A stretch of DNA of 64,000 nucleotides from Pseudovibrio sp. Tun.PSC04-5.I4 (GTDB lineage: Bacteria; Pseudomonadota; Alphaproteobacteria; Rhizobiales; Stappiaceae), in the NCBI RefSeq assembly GCF_900104145.1, contig NZ_FNLB01000006.1:3656001-3720000 (forward strand). The letters run 5' to 3'. Positions 51,831 through 61,313 of this stretch are shown one piece after another (within the stretch, counting starts at the first letter, position 1; each line of letters opens with the position of its first letter). Under the pieces are notes generated by a model. That model worked only from the letters and a program-made list of their open reading frames with translations. It searched no databases and was not told the origin of the DNA. The position numbers were made by a program, and so were the translations under genes.

Positions 51831-54116
51831 ATGTTTCTTCGATTTTTTCTTGCAGCTTTCGCTACATTTTTTCTTAGCTTTGCTAGTGGTGCATTTGCGC
51901 AGGATTCCTCCTCTGCTGCGGCAGAGAGTGCGGACCTGCAACAGGCCAGGCAAGCGCTGATCAAAGTTCTTGAAGATCCTAAGGGCCGGGATGCGCTCAT
52001 CAAAATATTGCAGGAGGAGCAAAGCAAAGGGTCGTCCTCTGCTACGGCCGCCAGCGCAGGGAGTGCTGCAACAAATGCCGATGCGGAGGCAACAGTTGCT
52101 GCGCAGATTGGCGGTTCCGTTCAAGGGTTTGCTACCAGCCTTTATGAATTTAGCCAGCTTATTGTCTCGGGGCTTTCCGGGTATAAAGATCTTTTGGATG
52201 ACAAAACGGGCGTGGATCAGGCGCGATTGTGGGACGGGGTGTTCAGCATCATTCGCGTCCTGTTGCCTGCTTACATAGTACTAGTGGTTTTGCATAGAAT
52301 TTCAGTGGCTTATATCAGCCGCCAAGAGAAGGATATAGGCCGCCAGACTCTCGCCTACCGCGTTGGGCTGCTGGCTGTTACCTCTGCCTTTGATGCGATT
52401 TTTGTCAGCATTGGCGCTGGCATCGGCTATCTTTCCGCCTACATATTTTCGACGGATCCGACGGTGCAAAGCATCAATAATGTGGAGATGTTTGCGATCA
52501 ACGCCTTCTTCCTGATTGAGATTGCTCGGGTTGTTATCAGGTTTGTGTTTGCACCCCATCGTACAGCGTTCCGTTTGCTTCCCTTCTCAGACAAGGAGGC
52601 CGTGTATTGGGCACGGCATCTGATCTTGATCGTAGGTATTCTCGGGTTTGGTGTTCGGTTGGCCGTGCCGATGGTTGGTGTAAATTTCTCAGCGCAACTG
52701 GCTGGCAGTGTTCGTGTCACCATTGTGCTGGTGTGCATCATTTACCTCATCACCATTATTTTGCGGTCGCGGATTCGGGTGCGTGATGAAATTCGCAGAT
52801 ACGCAGAAACCTTTGTTGGCTCGCACTTCTCTGTTCAACTGTTCAAAGGCTTAGGCCACATCTGGCATTTGCTCGCGCTTGCTTATGTGTTGGCGATGAT
52901 GGTTGCGTGGATCCGCAAACCACTGGATGCGGTGAGTTATATTGCCGAGGCAAGTGGTGCGTCCTTGCTTGTCATCTTTATTGGGCTGGCCCTGATGATG
53001 ATGTTGACGCAGGTCATCCGCAAAGGCGTCGATCTTCATGATTCACTAGATCATGTGTTGCCTACCTTTGAGACCCGTCTGAATTCTTTCATGCCGTCAG
53101 TTTGCATGGTGCTGCGCGTTGTTGTTGGGTTAAGTGTCATTGTTGGTGTTCTGGAAGTTTGGGGTATAGGCAACTTCTGGCACTGGATCTGGACCGGACA
53201 GGGAGCTAATTTTGCAAATACGCTCATGTCCGCGCTCATCGTCATCATCATTGGTTTTGCGTTGTGGCTGACCATCATGTCCTGGGTCGATCTTCGTATT
53301 CTGGAACGTGAAGGCAAAACTGTTTCGAGCCGGACCAAGACGCTGTTCAAGCTGTTCAGCAACGTCATTTCAATATTGATGATTGTGATGTTCTCTTTGT
53401 TGGCGCTCTCAGAACTCGGTATTCAGATCGCCCCCTTGATCGCTGGTGCCGGTGTCATTGGCTTGGCGGTTTCATTCGGTTCGCAAAAGCTGGTTCAAGA
53501 TGTCATTACCGGTGCCTTCATCCAGCTTGAAAATGCGATGAATGAAGGGGACTTTGTGGAGGTTGGCGGTATTAGCGGAACTGTGGAACGTTTGAGTATT
53601 CGCAGCGTATGCCTGCGTGATCTTTCCGGTACCTCCCACATTATTCCGTTTTCCTCTGTCAGCAGCGTTTCCAACTCAACCAAGGACTTTAGCTACGCCG
53701 TATCGGTTATGGGTGTTGGCTATGACACTGACATTGAGATGGCTAAAGACGCGATGCAGGAAGCATTCCGCCGTTTGAAAGAAACACCGCACAGTGTTGC
53801 GATGCTTGGCGACCTGGAAATGCATGGGGTGACCGCGTTTGGTGATTCTGCCATCAACATCCGGGCCCGTGTCAAAACAATGCCGGGCAGCCAGTGGGCG
53901 ATTGGTCGGGCTTATAATGAGTTTCTCAAGAGTGTGTTTGATGAACGCAGCATTGAGATACCATTCCCGCAAGTCACATATCATGTTGCAGCGGATAGTC
54001 AGCCAGAGGACGTTCCTCAGGTGGAGAAAAAGCCTGCAAGTAACAAAGTTAGAAACTCAAAAACTGGTGGGGCAGATGATCCTGAAAGCTCCTCATCTGA
54101 AGACGGGCAGGGGTAA
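51831..54116 (+). CDS. Large MscS-family mechanosensitive channel
   Basis: A 761-residue inner-membrane protein. A signal peptide (MFLRFFLAAFATFFLSFASG, cleaved near AFAQ) and a periplasmic domain to about residue 110 precede roughly ten helices. The MscS core has the pore helix IAPLIAGAGVIGLAVSFGSQ near 526-545, then KLVQDVITGAFI and the beta domain EGDFVEVGGISGTVERLSIR. A Ser/Asp-rich tail closes the protein. Its layout is like the multi-helix MscK/YbdG/MscM-type channels that release solutes on osmotic downshock. No strong ribosome site precedes the ATG. A strong terminator follows. Confidence 0.9.
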   Translation: MFLRFFLAAFATFFLSFASGAFAQDSSSAAAESADLQQARQALIKVLEDPKGRDALIKILQEEQSKGSSSATAASAGSAATNADAEATVAAQIGGSVQGFATSLYEFSQLIVSGLSGYKDLLDDKTGVDQARLWDGVFSIIRVLLPAYIVLVVLHRISVAYISRQEKDIGRQTLAYRVGLLAVTSAFDAIFVSIGAGIGYLSAYIFSTDPTVQSINNVEMFAINAFFLIEIARVVIRFVFAPHRTAFRLLPFSDKEAVYWARHLILIVGILGFGVRLAVPMVGVNFSAQLAGSVRVTIVLVCIIYLITIILRSRIRVRDEIRRYAETFVGSHFSVQLFKGLGHIWHLLALAYVLAMMVAWIRKPLDAVSYIAEASGASLLVIFIGLALMMMLTQVIRKGVDLHDSLDHVLPTFETRLNSFMPSVCMVLRVVVGLSVIVGVLEVWGIGNFWHWIWTGQGANFANTLMSALIVIIIGFALWLTIMSWVDLRILEREGKTVSSRTKTLFKLFSNVISILMIVMFSLLALSELGIQIAPLIAGAGVIGLAVSFGSQKLVQDVITGAFIQLENAMNEGDFVEVGGISGTVERLSIRSVCLRDLSGTSHIIPFSSVSSVSNSTKDFSYAVSVMGVGYDTDIEMAKDAMQEAFRRLKETPHSVAMLGDLEMHGVTAFGDSAINIRARVKTMPGSQWAIGRAYNEFLKSVFDERSIEIPFPQVTYHVAADSQPEDVPQVEKKPASNKVRNSKTGGADDPESSSSEDGQG

Positions 54117-54169
54117 TGTGATCTGAATCTAATTGATTAGCTGAGACTTGATGGTTTTGGTTTCGTTTG

Positions 54170-54210
54170 AAAAAAGCGTGTCCGTCTTTGAAACGGATGC
54201 GCTTTTTTTT
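54170..54210 (+). terminator. Intrinsic terminator of the MscS gene
   Basis: A continuous stem of about 16 pairs with two G-T pairs (54170-54185 with the complementary run ending near 54207), closed by a six-base loop and ending in eight T residues. Confidence 0.9.
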
Positions 54211-54325
54211 GTGTTGGACGACGTTAAACGAATTGAGGAGAAAGATGAGGTAATCGGCGGTTTGTTCCTCTTGCTTGTGGGAGTTTCGTCTTAATACCTA
54301 TATTAGCCGGTGGGTTTCGTTGACT

Positions 54326-54341
54326 TTCGAAAATATTCGAA
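54326..54341. promoter_or_regulatory. Candidate GlpR operator upstream of glpD
   Basis: TTCGAA-AATA-TTCGAA, with extra TTTCG repeats just to the left, lies 74 bp before the glpD start. DeoR/GlpR-type repressors recognise TTCG/CGAA half-sites in E. coli and Pseudomonas, though with a different spacing. A GlpR gene is at 35632. Assignment is inference. Confidence 0.4.
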
Positions 54342-54414
54342 TAGGTTCGGCATATTGGCTGTGCGTGCTTCCACGGATAAATTTGCGAGAGCCACGAGAT
54401 TGAGGGGCGAGGCC

Positions 54415-55938
54415 ATGAGTAAGAGCTATGATCTATTTATCATAGGGGGCGGGATCAACGGCTGCGGAATCGCACGTGACGCCGCAGGGCGCGGATTATC
54501 GGTTTTCCTCGCTGAGAAAGCAGATTTTGCAAGCGCGACCTCTTCTGCTTCGACCAAACTGATCCATGGTGGATTGCGGTACCTTGAATATTATGAGTTT
54601 CGTTTGGTGCGGGAGGCTTTGAAAGAACGTGAAGTTCTTTTGAATATGGCGCCTCATATCATCTGGCCGCTGCGCTTCATTCTTCCGCATCACAAGGGTT
54701 TGCGCCCGGCTTGGTTCCTGCGTCTTGGCTTGTTTATGTACGATCATCTGGGTGGTCGTAAGATTTTGCCCGCAACCAAGACTGTTCCATTGGATCGCGC
54801 GCCGTTCAATGATGGCTTGAAGTCGCTCTTTACCCGTGGGTTTGAATACTCTGATTGTTGGGTGAATGATGCGCGGCTCGTTGTGTTGAACGCACGTGAC
54901 GCTGCTGCTCGTGGAGCTGATATTCACCGGAATACGGAAGTCATTCGGGCGTCTCGCGGTGAAAATGGCTGGGACGTGGAAATTCGGGATACGCAAAGTG
55001 GGCGAACGGACGTGATTCACGCGCACGCGCTTGTTAATGCTGCTGGTCCGTGGGTGAGCTCCGTTTTGAAAGGCGCGATTGGTCTCAACAGTCAGGCTAA
55101 TGTTCGTCTGGTGAAAGGAAGCCACATCATTGTGCCGAAGATGTTTGGACATGACCGCAACTTCATTTTCCAGAATTCTGATGGGCGGATCGTTTTTGCG
55201 ATCCCTTATGAAGATGAGTTCACACTCATTGGCACGACTGATGTTGATTATCAGGGTAACCCTGCCGATGTTTCATGTTCTGAGGACGAAGTTTCTTATC
55301 TCTGCACTGCAGTGAGTGAGTATTTCTCCAAGGCTGTAACGCCAGACATGGTGGTTCGCACTTACTCAGGTGTTCGTCCGCTTTATGATGATGGTGCAAG
55401 TGATGCGCGTGCTGCAACCCGCGATTATGTTTTGGAAATGGATGAAGGCGAAAATACGCCGCCGCTGCTGAGCGTATTTGGTGGCAAGATCACAACCTAT
55501 CGTCGCCTTGCAGAACATGCGCTTGAAAAACTTTCTGCCTATTTGCCTGCTGCTGGCAAAAAATCCAGCTGGACCAAAGATAGTATTCTTCCCGGTGGGG
55601 ACTTTGCTCCAAGCGAATTTGAAAGCAAGGTTGCAGCTCTGTGTTCAAGTTATCCGTTTATTGAACTCGGCCATGCGCATCGGTTGGTCCGAGCATATGG
55701 CACGGATGCTGTGAGAATTCTGGGTTACGCGAAGAACTCTGCGGAACTTGGCTCGCACATTGGTGGCGACCTTTATGGTTGTGAAGTCAATTGGCTGATT
55801 GAGCAGGAATGGGCTGTCACTGCGGATGATATTTTATGGCGGCGTTCCAAGCTGGGCCTACATTTGCCAAAAGAAGCGACACGTGTGCTGGATCACTATC
55901 TTGCCAGTTACTTTGAAGCAAACCGCCTTGTCGGTTAG
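54415..55938 (+). CDS. glpD: Aerobic glycerol-3-phosphate dehydrogenase GlpD
   Basis: A 507-residue FAD enzyme of the inner membrane that oxidises glycerol-3-phosphate to dihydroxyacetone phosphate and passes electrons to quinone. The FAD motif IIGGGINGCGIARDAAGRG is at the start. SSASTKLIHGGLRYLEYYEF is the conserved DAO-family block. VNAAGPWVSSVL and SVFGGKITTYRRLAE follow. The frame is open 105 bases further left, but ATG 54415 with a GAGGGG site is the normal start. glpK follows 312 bp downstream, probably as a separate unit. Confidence 0.96.
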   Translation: MSKSYDLFIIGGGINGCGIARDAAGRGLSVFLAEKADFASATSSASTKLIHGGLRYLEYYEFRLVREALKEREVLLNMAPHIIWPLRFILPHHKGLRPAWFLRLGLFMYDHLGGRKILPATKTVPLDRAPFNDGLKSLFTRGFEYSDCWVNDARLVVLNARDAAARGADIHRNTEVIRASRGENGWDVEIRDTQSGRTDVIHAHALVNAAGPWVSSVLKGAIGLNSQANVRLVKGSHIIVPKMFGHDRNFIFQNSDGRIVFAIPYEDEFTLIGTTDVDYQGNPADVSCSEDEVSYLCTAVSEYFSKAVTPDMVVRTYSGVRPLYDDGASDARAATRDYVLEMDEGENTPPLLSVFGGKITTYRRLAEHALEKLSAYLPAAGKKSSWTKDSILPGGDFAPSEFESKVAALCSSYPFIELGHAHRLVRAYGTDAVRILGYAKNSAELGSHIGGDLYGCEVNWLIEQEWAVTADDILWRRSKLGLHLPKEATRVLDHYLASYFEANRLVG

Positions 55939-56250
55939 GTTATAGAGCGCGGCCCGCATTGTGTTGGGCTGAGCTTTTTGCATGAAAGCGGTTGCACTCC
56001 CTGTGGTTTATGCAAGCCGGTTTGGAGCTTGGCTCTGCACGTGTTCTGGTTTGAAATTGAGATCTAAATTTCGGGCATATGCTCTCTCATCTCTCTTTTG
56101 TTCCCAAAGGTTGGTCTGGGCCTGCGATATTTGGTAAGGACATTGGGAGAAAATTATTGATTATGACTCGGGGTTCTTCAAACGGATGTGACGGCTCTGA
56201 GCAGTTTAGGATGTTGAAGAGGTCAATCCTCTTCTGGGGAGGAATATAGA
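55939..56250 (+). other. glpD-glpK spacer with leader hairpin
   Basis: No gene is visible. An imperfect GC-rich stem with a TTTTT tail at about 55946-55979 may terminate glpD. A perfect 7-bp hairpin GAAGAGG/CCTCTTC at 56216-56234 sits directly upstream of the glpK ribosome site (GGAGG at about 56238). It could affect translation start or mRNA stability. Confidence 0.45.
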
Positions 56251-57750
56251 ATGACAGGTTGGGTGCTCTCCATTGATCAGGGGACGACTTCCACGCGGGC
56301 GATTGTTTTCAATGATGAGTTTGAAATCGCAGGCGCAGGACAGCGTGAATTCCCGCAGCATTTTCCGCATGAAGGCTGGGTTGAGCATGACCCTGAGGAT
56401 TTGTGGAGCACGACTGTTGAGACCTGTCGGGAAGCATTGTCTTCCGCAAACATAACTGCAAGCGAGATTATTGCCGTTGGCATTACCAACCAGCGTGAGA
56501 CGACCCTTATTTGGGATCGGAAAACCGGTGAGCCTGTTTACAAAGCGATAGTCTGGCAGGACCGCCGAACTTCGGCTTTTTGTAGTGCCCTGAAAGCGGC
56601 GGGGCATGAAGAGACAATTACCCGCAAGACGGGCCTGTTGTTGGATCCTTACTTCTCCGGTACAAAGGTTTCGTGGATTCTCGATAATGTTGAAGGTGTG
56701 CGGGCGCGTGCAGAAGCTGGTGATCTGGCGTTCGGGACCGTCGACACCTGGTTGATCTGGCGTCTGACTGGCGGTAAATCCCATGTTACCGATGCAACGA
56801 ATGCCTCTCGCACATTGCTTTACAACATTGCGGAGAATTGCTGGGATGAGGAGCTGTTGGCGCTTCTGAATATTCCAGCATCGCTGCTTCCTGATGTGAA
56901 GGATTGTGCTGATGATTTCGGTATGATTACGGCTGACCTGTTTGGTGCGGAGCTGCCAATCTACGGTGTGGCTGGTGATCAGCAAGCTGCGGCCATGGGG
57001 CAGGCGTGCTTTAAGCAGGGGATGGTTAAATCCACATATGGCACGGGTTGTTTTGCGTTGCTCAATACGGGTGAGGAGCTGGTTTATTCCAGAAACCGTC
57101 TGCTCTCCACTATTGCTTATCGCCTGAATGGGAAGACAACATACGCGCTGGAAGGCTCTATCTTTATTGCCGGTGCCGCAGTTCAATGGCTTCGCGATGG
57201 GTTGAAGATCATCGACAATGCCGCTCAGACGCAGCTAATGGCAGAAAATGCTGACCCGGAAAGTCATGTGTATCTGGTTCCAGCGTTTGTTGGTCTGGGT
57301 GCGCCCTATTGGGATCCGGAAGCGCGCGCTGCGATTTTCGGCATGACCCGTTCCACAGGCCGGGATGAGATTGCCCGCGCTGCGCTGGAAAGCGTTGGTT
57401 ACCAGACAGTCGACCTGATCAACTCGAAATCCTCCGATATGGGGTCTCCGCTGACCGGAGATACCGTCCTGCGCGTTGATGGCGGTATGGTTGCTTCTGA
57501 CTGGACCATGCAGTTTCTCGCGGACATTCTTGGCCGTCCGGTGGATCGACCCGTGGTTCAAGAGACCACAGCGCTCGGTGTTGCGTGGCTTGCGGGCATG
57601 AAAGCTGGCGTCTGGCCGGACATGGATGAATTCTCCAAACGTTGGCATCTGGACGCACGTTTTGAACCGCAGATGGGCGAGGAGGAACGCAATAAACGGC
57701 TTTCCGGCTGGCACGATGCGGTCTCCCGGACGAGGTCTCAGGTCTCTTAG
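56251..57750 (+). CDS. glpK: Glycerol kinase GlpK
   Basis: A 499-residue FGGY-family kinase making glycerol-3-phosphate. SIDQGTTSTRAIVF (phosphate 1 loop) is at the start. Other blocks are TNQRETTLIWDRKTG, GTVDTWLIWRLTGG, KSTYGTGCFALLNTGEE, EGSIFIAGAAVQWLRDGL, and the adenosine motif VDGGMVASDWTMQFLADIL. Length is normal. GGAGG lies about 9 bases before the ATG. With GlpD and a GlpR-type repressor in the window it completes the aerobic glycerol route; no glycerol facilitator is seen. Confidence 0.96.
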   Translation: MTGWVLSIDQGTTSTRAIVFNDEFEIAGAGQREFPQHFPHEGWVEHDPEDLWSTTVETCREALSSANITASEIIAVGITNQRETTLIWDRKTGEPVYKAIVWQDRRTSAFCSALKAAGHEETITRKTGLLLDPYFSGTKVSWILDNVEGVRARAEAGDLAFGTVDTWLIWRLTGGKSHVTDATNASRTLLYNIAENCWDEELLALLNIPASLLPDVKDCADDFGMITADLFGAELPIYGVAGDQQAAAMGQACFKQGMVKSTYGTGCFALLNTGEELVYSRNRLLSTIAYRLNGKTTYALEGSIFIAGAAVQWLRDGLKIIDNAAQTQLMAENADPESHVYLVPAFVGLGAPYWDPEARAAIFGMTRSTGRDEIARAALESVGYQTVDLINSKSSDMGSPLTGDTVLRVDGGMVASDWTMQFLADILGRPVDRPVVQETTALGVAWLAGMKAGVWPDMDEFSKRWHLDARFEPQMGEEERNKRLSGWHDAVSRTRSQVS

Positions 57751-57866
57751 CCCTTATGATTTGAGTTGCAGAGGGCGTTTTAATGCTCTCCGCACACTTT
57801 CCCAAGCGCTAGTAACCTACTGGTTTTATTGCTTTCTCACTGAATTAGGTGAATTACCACTCATCA

Positions 57867-57926
57867 GATATATCACAGAGTTGACGAGGGCCTACTTCGT
57901 GTTCATACTATCTGTAATATATCACA
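57867..57926 (+). promoter_or_regulatory. Direct repeat TATATCACA upstream of the hydroxyproline-type operon
   Basis: The 9-bp word TATATCACA occurs at 57869-57877 and 57918-57926. The second copy is the right half of a near-palindrome TGTAATATATCACA (12 of 14 bases symmetric), 16 bases before the start at 57942. This looks like an operator for a dimeric regulator of the operon. Confidence 0.5.
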
Positions 57927-57941
57927 AGTGAGGACGATCTT

Positions 57942-58859
57942 ATGTGGACTGGTGTTTACCCGGCTGTCACAACAAAATTTACAGAAAATGACACTCTGGA
58001 TGTAGCTGAGATGGAGCGTTGCTTTCAGCTGCAGATGGATGCTGGTTGCGATGGCATCATTACCTGTGGGTCTCTCGGCGAGGCGATGACGCTGGAGCCT
58101 GAAGAGAAAATTGAGATCTTACAGATTGCAAAGCGGATCTGTGGTTCCAAGCATGTCATCATGACCATTTGCGAAAGCTCCACGCGCCGCGCAGAAAAAG
58201 CTGCTGCTGATGCCGCCGCCGCTGGTGCTAATGGCCTGATGGTTCTGCCGGGTGTTCCTTACCGTTCTGCGCCGCATGAAACTGTTGCACACATCAAAGC
58301 CGTCACCAAGGCTGGCGGTGTTCCGGTGATGGTTTATAACAACCCGGTTGCTTACGGGGTTGATGTGACGTTGGACATGTTTGCAGAGTTAGCTGATGAA
58401 CCGTTGATTGTTGCAATGAAAGAATCCACGGACGATATCCGCCGCGCCACCGAAGTCTTCAATCGTTTCGGTAATCGTTTTGCGGTGCTGACAGGCGTGG
58501 ACAATCTGGCTTACGAGAGCCTTGTGATGGGTGTTGATGGTTGGGTCGCGGGTCTTGTTGTTGCCTTCCCGCGTGAAACTGTTGCGATCTATCAGTTGAC
58601 CAAAGCTGGTCGTCATGATGAAGTGCGTGCCATCTACCGTTGGTTCCGTCCGCTGCTGGACCTCGATGTTTCCACCAATCTAGTCCAAAATATTAAGTTG
58701 GCAGAGATGGTTGCAATAGGCTCTAATGATCGTGTTCGCGCACCTCGGTTGCCACTTTCCGGTGCTGAGCGCGCGCGGGTGATCAAGGTGGTGGAAGATG
58801 CGATTGCATGCCGCCCGGAACTGCCGGAGCTTAAAGAGCTATGCGACACATCCATGTGA
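57942..58859 (+). CDS. DHDPS-family lyase, probable pyrroline-4-hydroxy-2-carboxylate deaminase
   Basis: A 305-residue TIM-barrel enzyme of the dihydrodipicolinate synthase/N-acetylneuraminate lyase family. The Schiff-base lysine is K160 in VAMKESTDD, and the partner tyrosine is Y132 in VYNNP. The context (D-hydroxyproline oxidase-like gene overlapping, epimerase gene next) points to the deaminase that turns pyrroline-4-hydroxy-2-carboxylate into alpha-ketoglutarate semialdehyde. That role is inferred from neighbours, since other members of the family have different substrates. It overlaps the next gene by 19 bases. Confidence 0.85.
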   Translation: MWTGVYPAVTTKFTENDTLDVAEMERCFQLQMDAGCDGIITCGSLGEAMTLEPEEKIEILQIAKRICGSKHVIMTICESSTRRAEKAAADAAAAGANGLMVLPGVPYRSAPHETVAHIKAVTKAGGVPVMVYNNPVAYGVDVTLDMFAELADEPLIVAMKESTDDIRRATEVFNRFGNRFAVLTGVDNLAYESLVMGVDGWVAGLVVAFPRETVAIYQLTKAGRHDEVRAIYRWFRPLLDLDVSTNLVQNIKLAEMVAIGSNDRVRAPRLPLSGAERARVIKVVEDAIACRPELPELKELCDTSM

Positions 58860-60076
58860 TAGGGGCCGGGGTTGTTGGTCTTGCAACAGCCCTTCGCCTT
58901 CAGCAAGAGGGTAACAGCGTTGCTCTGATTGATCGCAATGGTCCTGGTGAAATGGCTAGCCGTGGAAACGCGGCTGGTATCGCATGGACTGACGTGACGC
59001 CTCTTGCTTCCAAAGACATCTGGAAGAAGATACCGAGCTGGTTGTTAGACCCGCTCGGGCCTTTATCCGTTCGCCCAGGTTATGCGTTGCAAATATTGCC
59101 CTGGATGGCTCAGTTTTGCCGCGCCGCGTTACCAGATCGGTTGAAGCTGAGCGTCGCGGGCAAAGCGGCTATAAACAAAGCGGCTCTACCTGCGTGGGAG
59201 CGGATGTGGCAAGCCAGCGGCACGCGTGAGCATGTTTATTTGCGTGGCTGTATTGATGTCTATGACAATGCCAGACAAATTGACGATGCAAAACCATTTT
59301 GGCAAGAACAGCGCGGACATGGCATTGAAGTTGAAGAGCTTTCTGGCGATCAGATAAGAGAGCTGGAGCCGGACCTTGCTGGTAATGTTGTTGGCGGCGC
59401 ATTGGTGCCGGGCTGGATGACTGTTGATGACCCGCATGCTTTGTGCTTGAGCATGGCAGAGGCTTTTGCGCGAAACGGCGGCAAAATCATTAAAAGCTCA
59501 GTTTCTGCTGTTAAGCCTCGGGGCGATCACGTGGTGCTCCATCTTGAAGATGGTGAGCAGATCATAAGTGATCATGCCATCGTCGCCTGCGGTGCGTGGT
59601 CCAAAGAACTGGCCGGTCAACTCGGAGACCGTGTGCCGTTAGAGACGGAACGTGGCTATAACACCACTTTTACGGATCCGAATGTTTCCCTTAAACATGC
59701 TGTCATGCTGCCAGGCCTTGGCTTTGCCGTAACCCAGTTGTCGACTGGCCTTCGTATTGGTGGTGCTGTTGAATTTGGTGGGTTGAAACTTGACCCCAAC
59801 TGGAAACGGGCGGATGTGATGGCAGAAAAAGCAGCTCGTATTTTGCCCGGCCTAAACCGGGCAAATGGCACCCGCTGGATGGGACATCGGCCCTCACTGC
59901 CCGATACGTTGCCTGTCATTGGTTCTTCGCGTGTGAGCAAACGGGTTACTTATGCTTTTGGACATGGTCATCATGGATTGACACAGGCTGCTATTACGGC
60001 AGAGCTTGTTGCTGACATTGTTCAGGGCGCGTGTCCTAAGCTTGATATTTCGCTTTATAGCGCCCAACGGTTTTAA
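58841..60076 (+). CDS. FAD-dependent D-amino-acid oxidoreductase, D-hydroxyproline type
   Basis: A 411-residue DadA-like flavoprotein. The FAD motif VIGAGVVGLATALRL is at the start. A substrate-pocket region follows, then RGYNTTF, MGHRPSLPDTLPVIG and FGHGHHGLTQA, all typical of the family. In this operon the natural substrate would be cis-4-hydroxy-D-proline, oxidised to the pyrroline that the upstream lyase deaminates. It starts 19 bases inside the upstream gene with GGAG nearby, so translation is coupled. Confidence 0.87.
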   Translation: MRHIHVIGAGVVGLATALRLQQEGNSVALIDRNGPGEMASRGNAAGIAWTDVTPLASKDIWKKIPSWLLDPLGPLSVRPGYALQILPWMAQFCRAALPDRLKLSVAGKAAINKAALPAWERMWQASGTREHVYLRGCIDVYDNARQIDDAKPFWQEQRGHGIEVEELSGDQIRELEPDLAGNVVGGALVPGWMTVDDPHALCLSMAEAFARNGGKIIKSSVSAVKPRGDHVVLHLEDGEQIISDHAIVACGAWSKELAGQLGDRVPLETERGYNTTFTDPNVSLKHAVMLPGLGFAVTQLSTGLRIGGAVEFGGLKLDPNWKRADVMAEKAARILPGLNRANGTRWMGHRPSLPDTLPVIGSSRVSKRVTYAFGHGHHGLTQAAITAELVADIVQGACPKLDISLYSAQRF

Positions 60077-60158
60077 AGAGCATTCTGTTTAGGTGGGGAG
60101 GGTCGCCTGCGCAGGATGTTGGTGCTGTGTTTACGTCATGGAATGAGGGGAGGGGATC

Positions 60159-61202
60159 TTGGTCTCCAAGAGTTTTTTTTGCGTGGATGGGCATACCTGC
60201 GGCAACCCTGTGCGTTTGGTAGCAGGAGGAGTGCCGGCACTTCGCGGAGCCGATATGCTGGAGCGACGGGCGGATTTTTTAAAGCGTTATGACTGGATCC
60301 GGACTGGACTGATGTTTGAACCGCGCGGCCATGACATGATGTCTGGCTCCATGTTGTTGCCTCCGACGCGGCCTGATTGTGATGTCGCAGTTTTGTTTAT
60401 TGAAACTTCGGGTTGCTTGCCGATGTGTGGGCATGGAGCGATAGGCACGATTACCATGGCATTGGAAGAAGGGCTGATAGTGCCACGTGAGCCCGGTAAA
60501 GTTTATATGGAAACCCCTGCTGGTTTGGTTGTTGCAGAATACTTTGAAAAAGATGGGTATGTTGAAAGTGTACGCCTGACGAATGTGCCGAGCTATTTGG
60601 CAGAGGAGGGTTTGACTGTTGATTTGCCCGGTGTTGGTGAAATAAGTGTAGACGTTGCATACGGTGGGAATTTTTACGCAATCGTGGAGACTCAGGAGAA
60701 CTTTCCTGGGCTAGAGAATGTTGACGTTTCACAGTTGTTGGAATGGAGCCCGAAGCTACGATCCGCTCTCAATGCCAAATACAGTATTATCCATGCAGAA
60801 GATGAGCGAATTAATGGAATAAGCCATATCCAGTGGACCGGTAAACCGAGCTCTGTCGCTGCTGATCGTAGAAATGCAGTTTTCTATGGAGACAATGCGC
60901 TGGACCGCAGTCCATGTGGAACAGGAACGTCTGCCCGACTTGCGCACCTTTACGCCAAAGGGGAACTCAAGGTTGGTGATATGATGCGCCATGAATCCAT
61001 TATTGGTTCTGTCTTCACCGGTGGGGTAAAAGAGGCGGTTAAGGTTGGTTTACACGATGGCATTATTCCAACCATAGAAGGTTGGGCACGCAAAACGGGT
61101 TACAACACTCTGTTTCTGGATGAGCGCGACCCCTATATGACCGGCTTTCAACTTGCTGCAGATGGTGTGAAGCTTTTTCCGGATAAGGGTTCTTATTGCT
61201 AG
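60159..61202 (+). CDS. Proline racemase-family 4-hydroxyproline 2-epimerase
   Basis: A 347-residue enzyme of the proline racemase family. Both catalytic cysteines are present: C90 in LPMCGHGAIG and C253 in DRSPCGTGTSA. Two cysteines mean racemase or epimerase rather than the Thr-containing dehydratase. It probably converts trans-4-hydroxy-L-proline to cis-4-hydroxy-D-proline, the substrate of the preceding oxidase. The start appears to be TTG at 60159: an in-frame stop is at 60144 and purine-rich GGGGAGGGGA lies just upstream. An eight-T run (60173-60180) falls in codons 5-8. Confidence 0.88.
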   Translation: MVSKSFFCVDGHTCGNPVRLVAGGVPALRGADMLERRADFLKRYDWIRTGLMFEPRGHDMMSGSMLLPPTRPDCDVAVLFIETSGCLPMCGHGAIGTITMALEEGLIVPREPGKVYMETPAGLVVAEYFEKDGYVESVRLTNVPSYLAEEGLTVDLPGVGEISVDVAYGGNFYAIVETQENFPGLENVDVSQLLEWSPKLRSALNAKYSIIHAEDERINGISHIQWTGKPSSVAADRRNAVFYGDNALDRSPCGTGTSARLAHLYAKGELKVGDMMRHESIIGSVFTGGVKEAVKVGLHDGIIPTIEGWARKTGYNTLFLDERDPYMTGFQLAADGVKLFPDKGSYC

Positions 61203-61313
61203 CTCTAGAAACAAGTGTCTCCTTTCTATATCGACTTACCTTAACGTAATAGCTTCCTGTTAGGTGTGAAGGGTGCAAACCCCTTACGACTGACTTGGAA
61301 GGATAGCGATTTC

